Source: Crenothrix polyspora (GTDB lineage Bacteria > Pseudomonadota > Gammaproteobacteria > Methylococcales > Methylomonadaceae). Taken from it: a stretch of 5,747 bases of DNA. A program made the translations under genes and the position numbers. This document shows, in pieces, positions 5,442 through 5,747 of the stretch. Under the pieces are notes generated by a model that was not told where the DNA came from, searched no databases, and worked only from the letters and a program-made list of their open reading frames with translations. Where the stretch lies: assembly GCA_945903675.1 (NCBI GenBank), contig CAMDOP010000214.1:1-5747 (forward strand). The letters are read 5' to 3'. Positions within the stretch are counted from its first letter, which is position 1. The number at the start of each line of letters is the position of its first letter.

Positions 5442-5747
5442 ATGTCGCGACTTACTATGTTGATTAATGGCGCATACAGCCATCAAATAGATCAAACAGA
5501 TAGAGGCTTTCAATATGGCGATGGTTTATTTGAAACCATCGCCATAGTCAATGGACAAACTGTTTTTTTAGATCACCATTTAGCGCGACTACAAAAAGAT
5601 TGCATTCGACTTAAAATCCCCTACCCCGGTAATGAACTTCTAAGCTTAGAAGTAGAGCAACTTACAAAAAACTCTGACAACGCTGTACTTAAAATCATAC
5701 TGACTCGTGGTGTCGGTGGACGCGGCTATCGCCAACCTGACCTTATT
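5442..5747 (+). CDS. pabC: Aminodeoxychorismate lyase PabC (5' part, cut by the window edge)
   Basis: PabC splits 4-amino-4-deoxychorismate into 4-aminobenzoate and pyruvate, a step of folate synthesis. It is a PLP enzyme of the class IV aminotransferase fold. The first 102 codons are present and open to the edge; the E. coli protein has about 269 residues, so roughly 60% is missing, including the PLP-binding lysine. The visible part matches well: MLING start region (6-10), DRGFQYGDGLFETI (20-33), HLARLQKDC (46-54) and KIILTRGVGGRGY (84-96), which parallels the E. coli SRGSGGRGY segment. D-amino acid and branched-chain aminotransferases share the fold, but the position directly after fabF is the usual place of pabC. 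The 16-base gap from fabF suggests co-transcription. In Gammaproteobacteria mltG, tmk and holB commonly follow. Confidence 0.92.
   Translation, partial: MSRLTMLINGAYSHQIDQTDRGFQYGDGLFETIAIVNGQTVFLDHHLARLQKDCIRLKIPYPGNELLSLEVEQLTKNSDNAVLKIILTRGVGGRGYRQPDLI
5514..5546. repeat. Perfect 14-bp inverted repeat inside pabC
   Basis: TATGGCGATGGTTT (5514-5527) and AAACCATCGCCATA (5533-5546) are exact reverse complements separated by ATTTG. The arms encode the conserved YGDGLF and the following ETIAI residues. In mRNA this would be the strongest hairpin I found in the window. No U-tract follows on either strand. Confidence 0.85.

Noticed and set aside
1..5747. A novel defence, mobile or otherwise undescribed system
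   Set aside because: All coding capacity is taken by seven recognised housekeeping genes in their usual order with intact active sites. No unknown gene, array or mobile-element boundary is visible.

Overview
The window is a compact, one-directional fatty-acid synthesis cluster. In order on the + strand it carries plsX, fabH, fabD, fabG, acpP, fabF and the first 102 codons of pabC, which runs off the right edge. This order, with pabC directly after fabF, is the classic arrangement of Gammaproteobacteria, and the proteins read as clear homologues of the Escherichia coli ones. Base composition looks mildly AT-rich (mid-40s % GC judged by eye, not computed). I do not try to name a genus. Every complete gene has its full catalytic set, and I see no frameshift, insertion sequence, tRNA, CRISPR array or sign of horizontal transfer.

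Layout: bases 1-38 hold the end of something upstream and the plsX leader. plsX starts at GTG and overlaps fabH by 4 bases (ATGA). fabH is followed 17 bases later by fabD, and fabD overlaps fabG by 8 bases. A 143-base gap then separates fabG from acpP, and an 85-base gap separates acpP from fabF. pabC begins 16 bases after fabF. No stretch longer than 143 bases lacks a gene.

The genes form one pathway. FabD loads malonyl onto the acyl carrier protein AcpP. FabH condenses acetyl-CoA with malonyl-ACP to start a chain. FabG reduces the 3-keto intermediate and FabF elongates the chain. PlsX turns finished acyl-ACP into acyl-phosphate for phospholipid synthesis. PabC belongs to folate synthesis and is a conserved passenger. 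The dehydratase and enoyl reductase steps are not encoded here.

The window is ordinary housekeeping DNA, and I found no undescribed biological system. The parts worth a second look are non-coding or structural. acpP sits between stem-loops: a dyad starting at the fabG stop codon that overlaps the -35 box of a likely acpP promoter, a 10-bp bulged hairpin just upstream of the acpP Shine-Dalgarno, and a 12-13-bp hairpin without a U-tract after acpP. Next comes fabF with a TTG start and a weak ribosome binding site. Together these look like a way to make much more ACP than the enzymes around it (inference). Separately, a perfect 14-bp inverted repeat lies inside the pabC coding sequence, and a perfect 16-base palindrome lies just after the fabH start.
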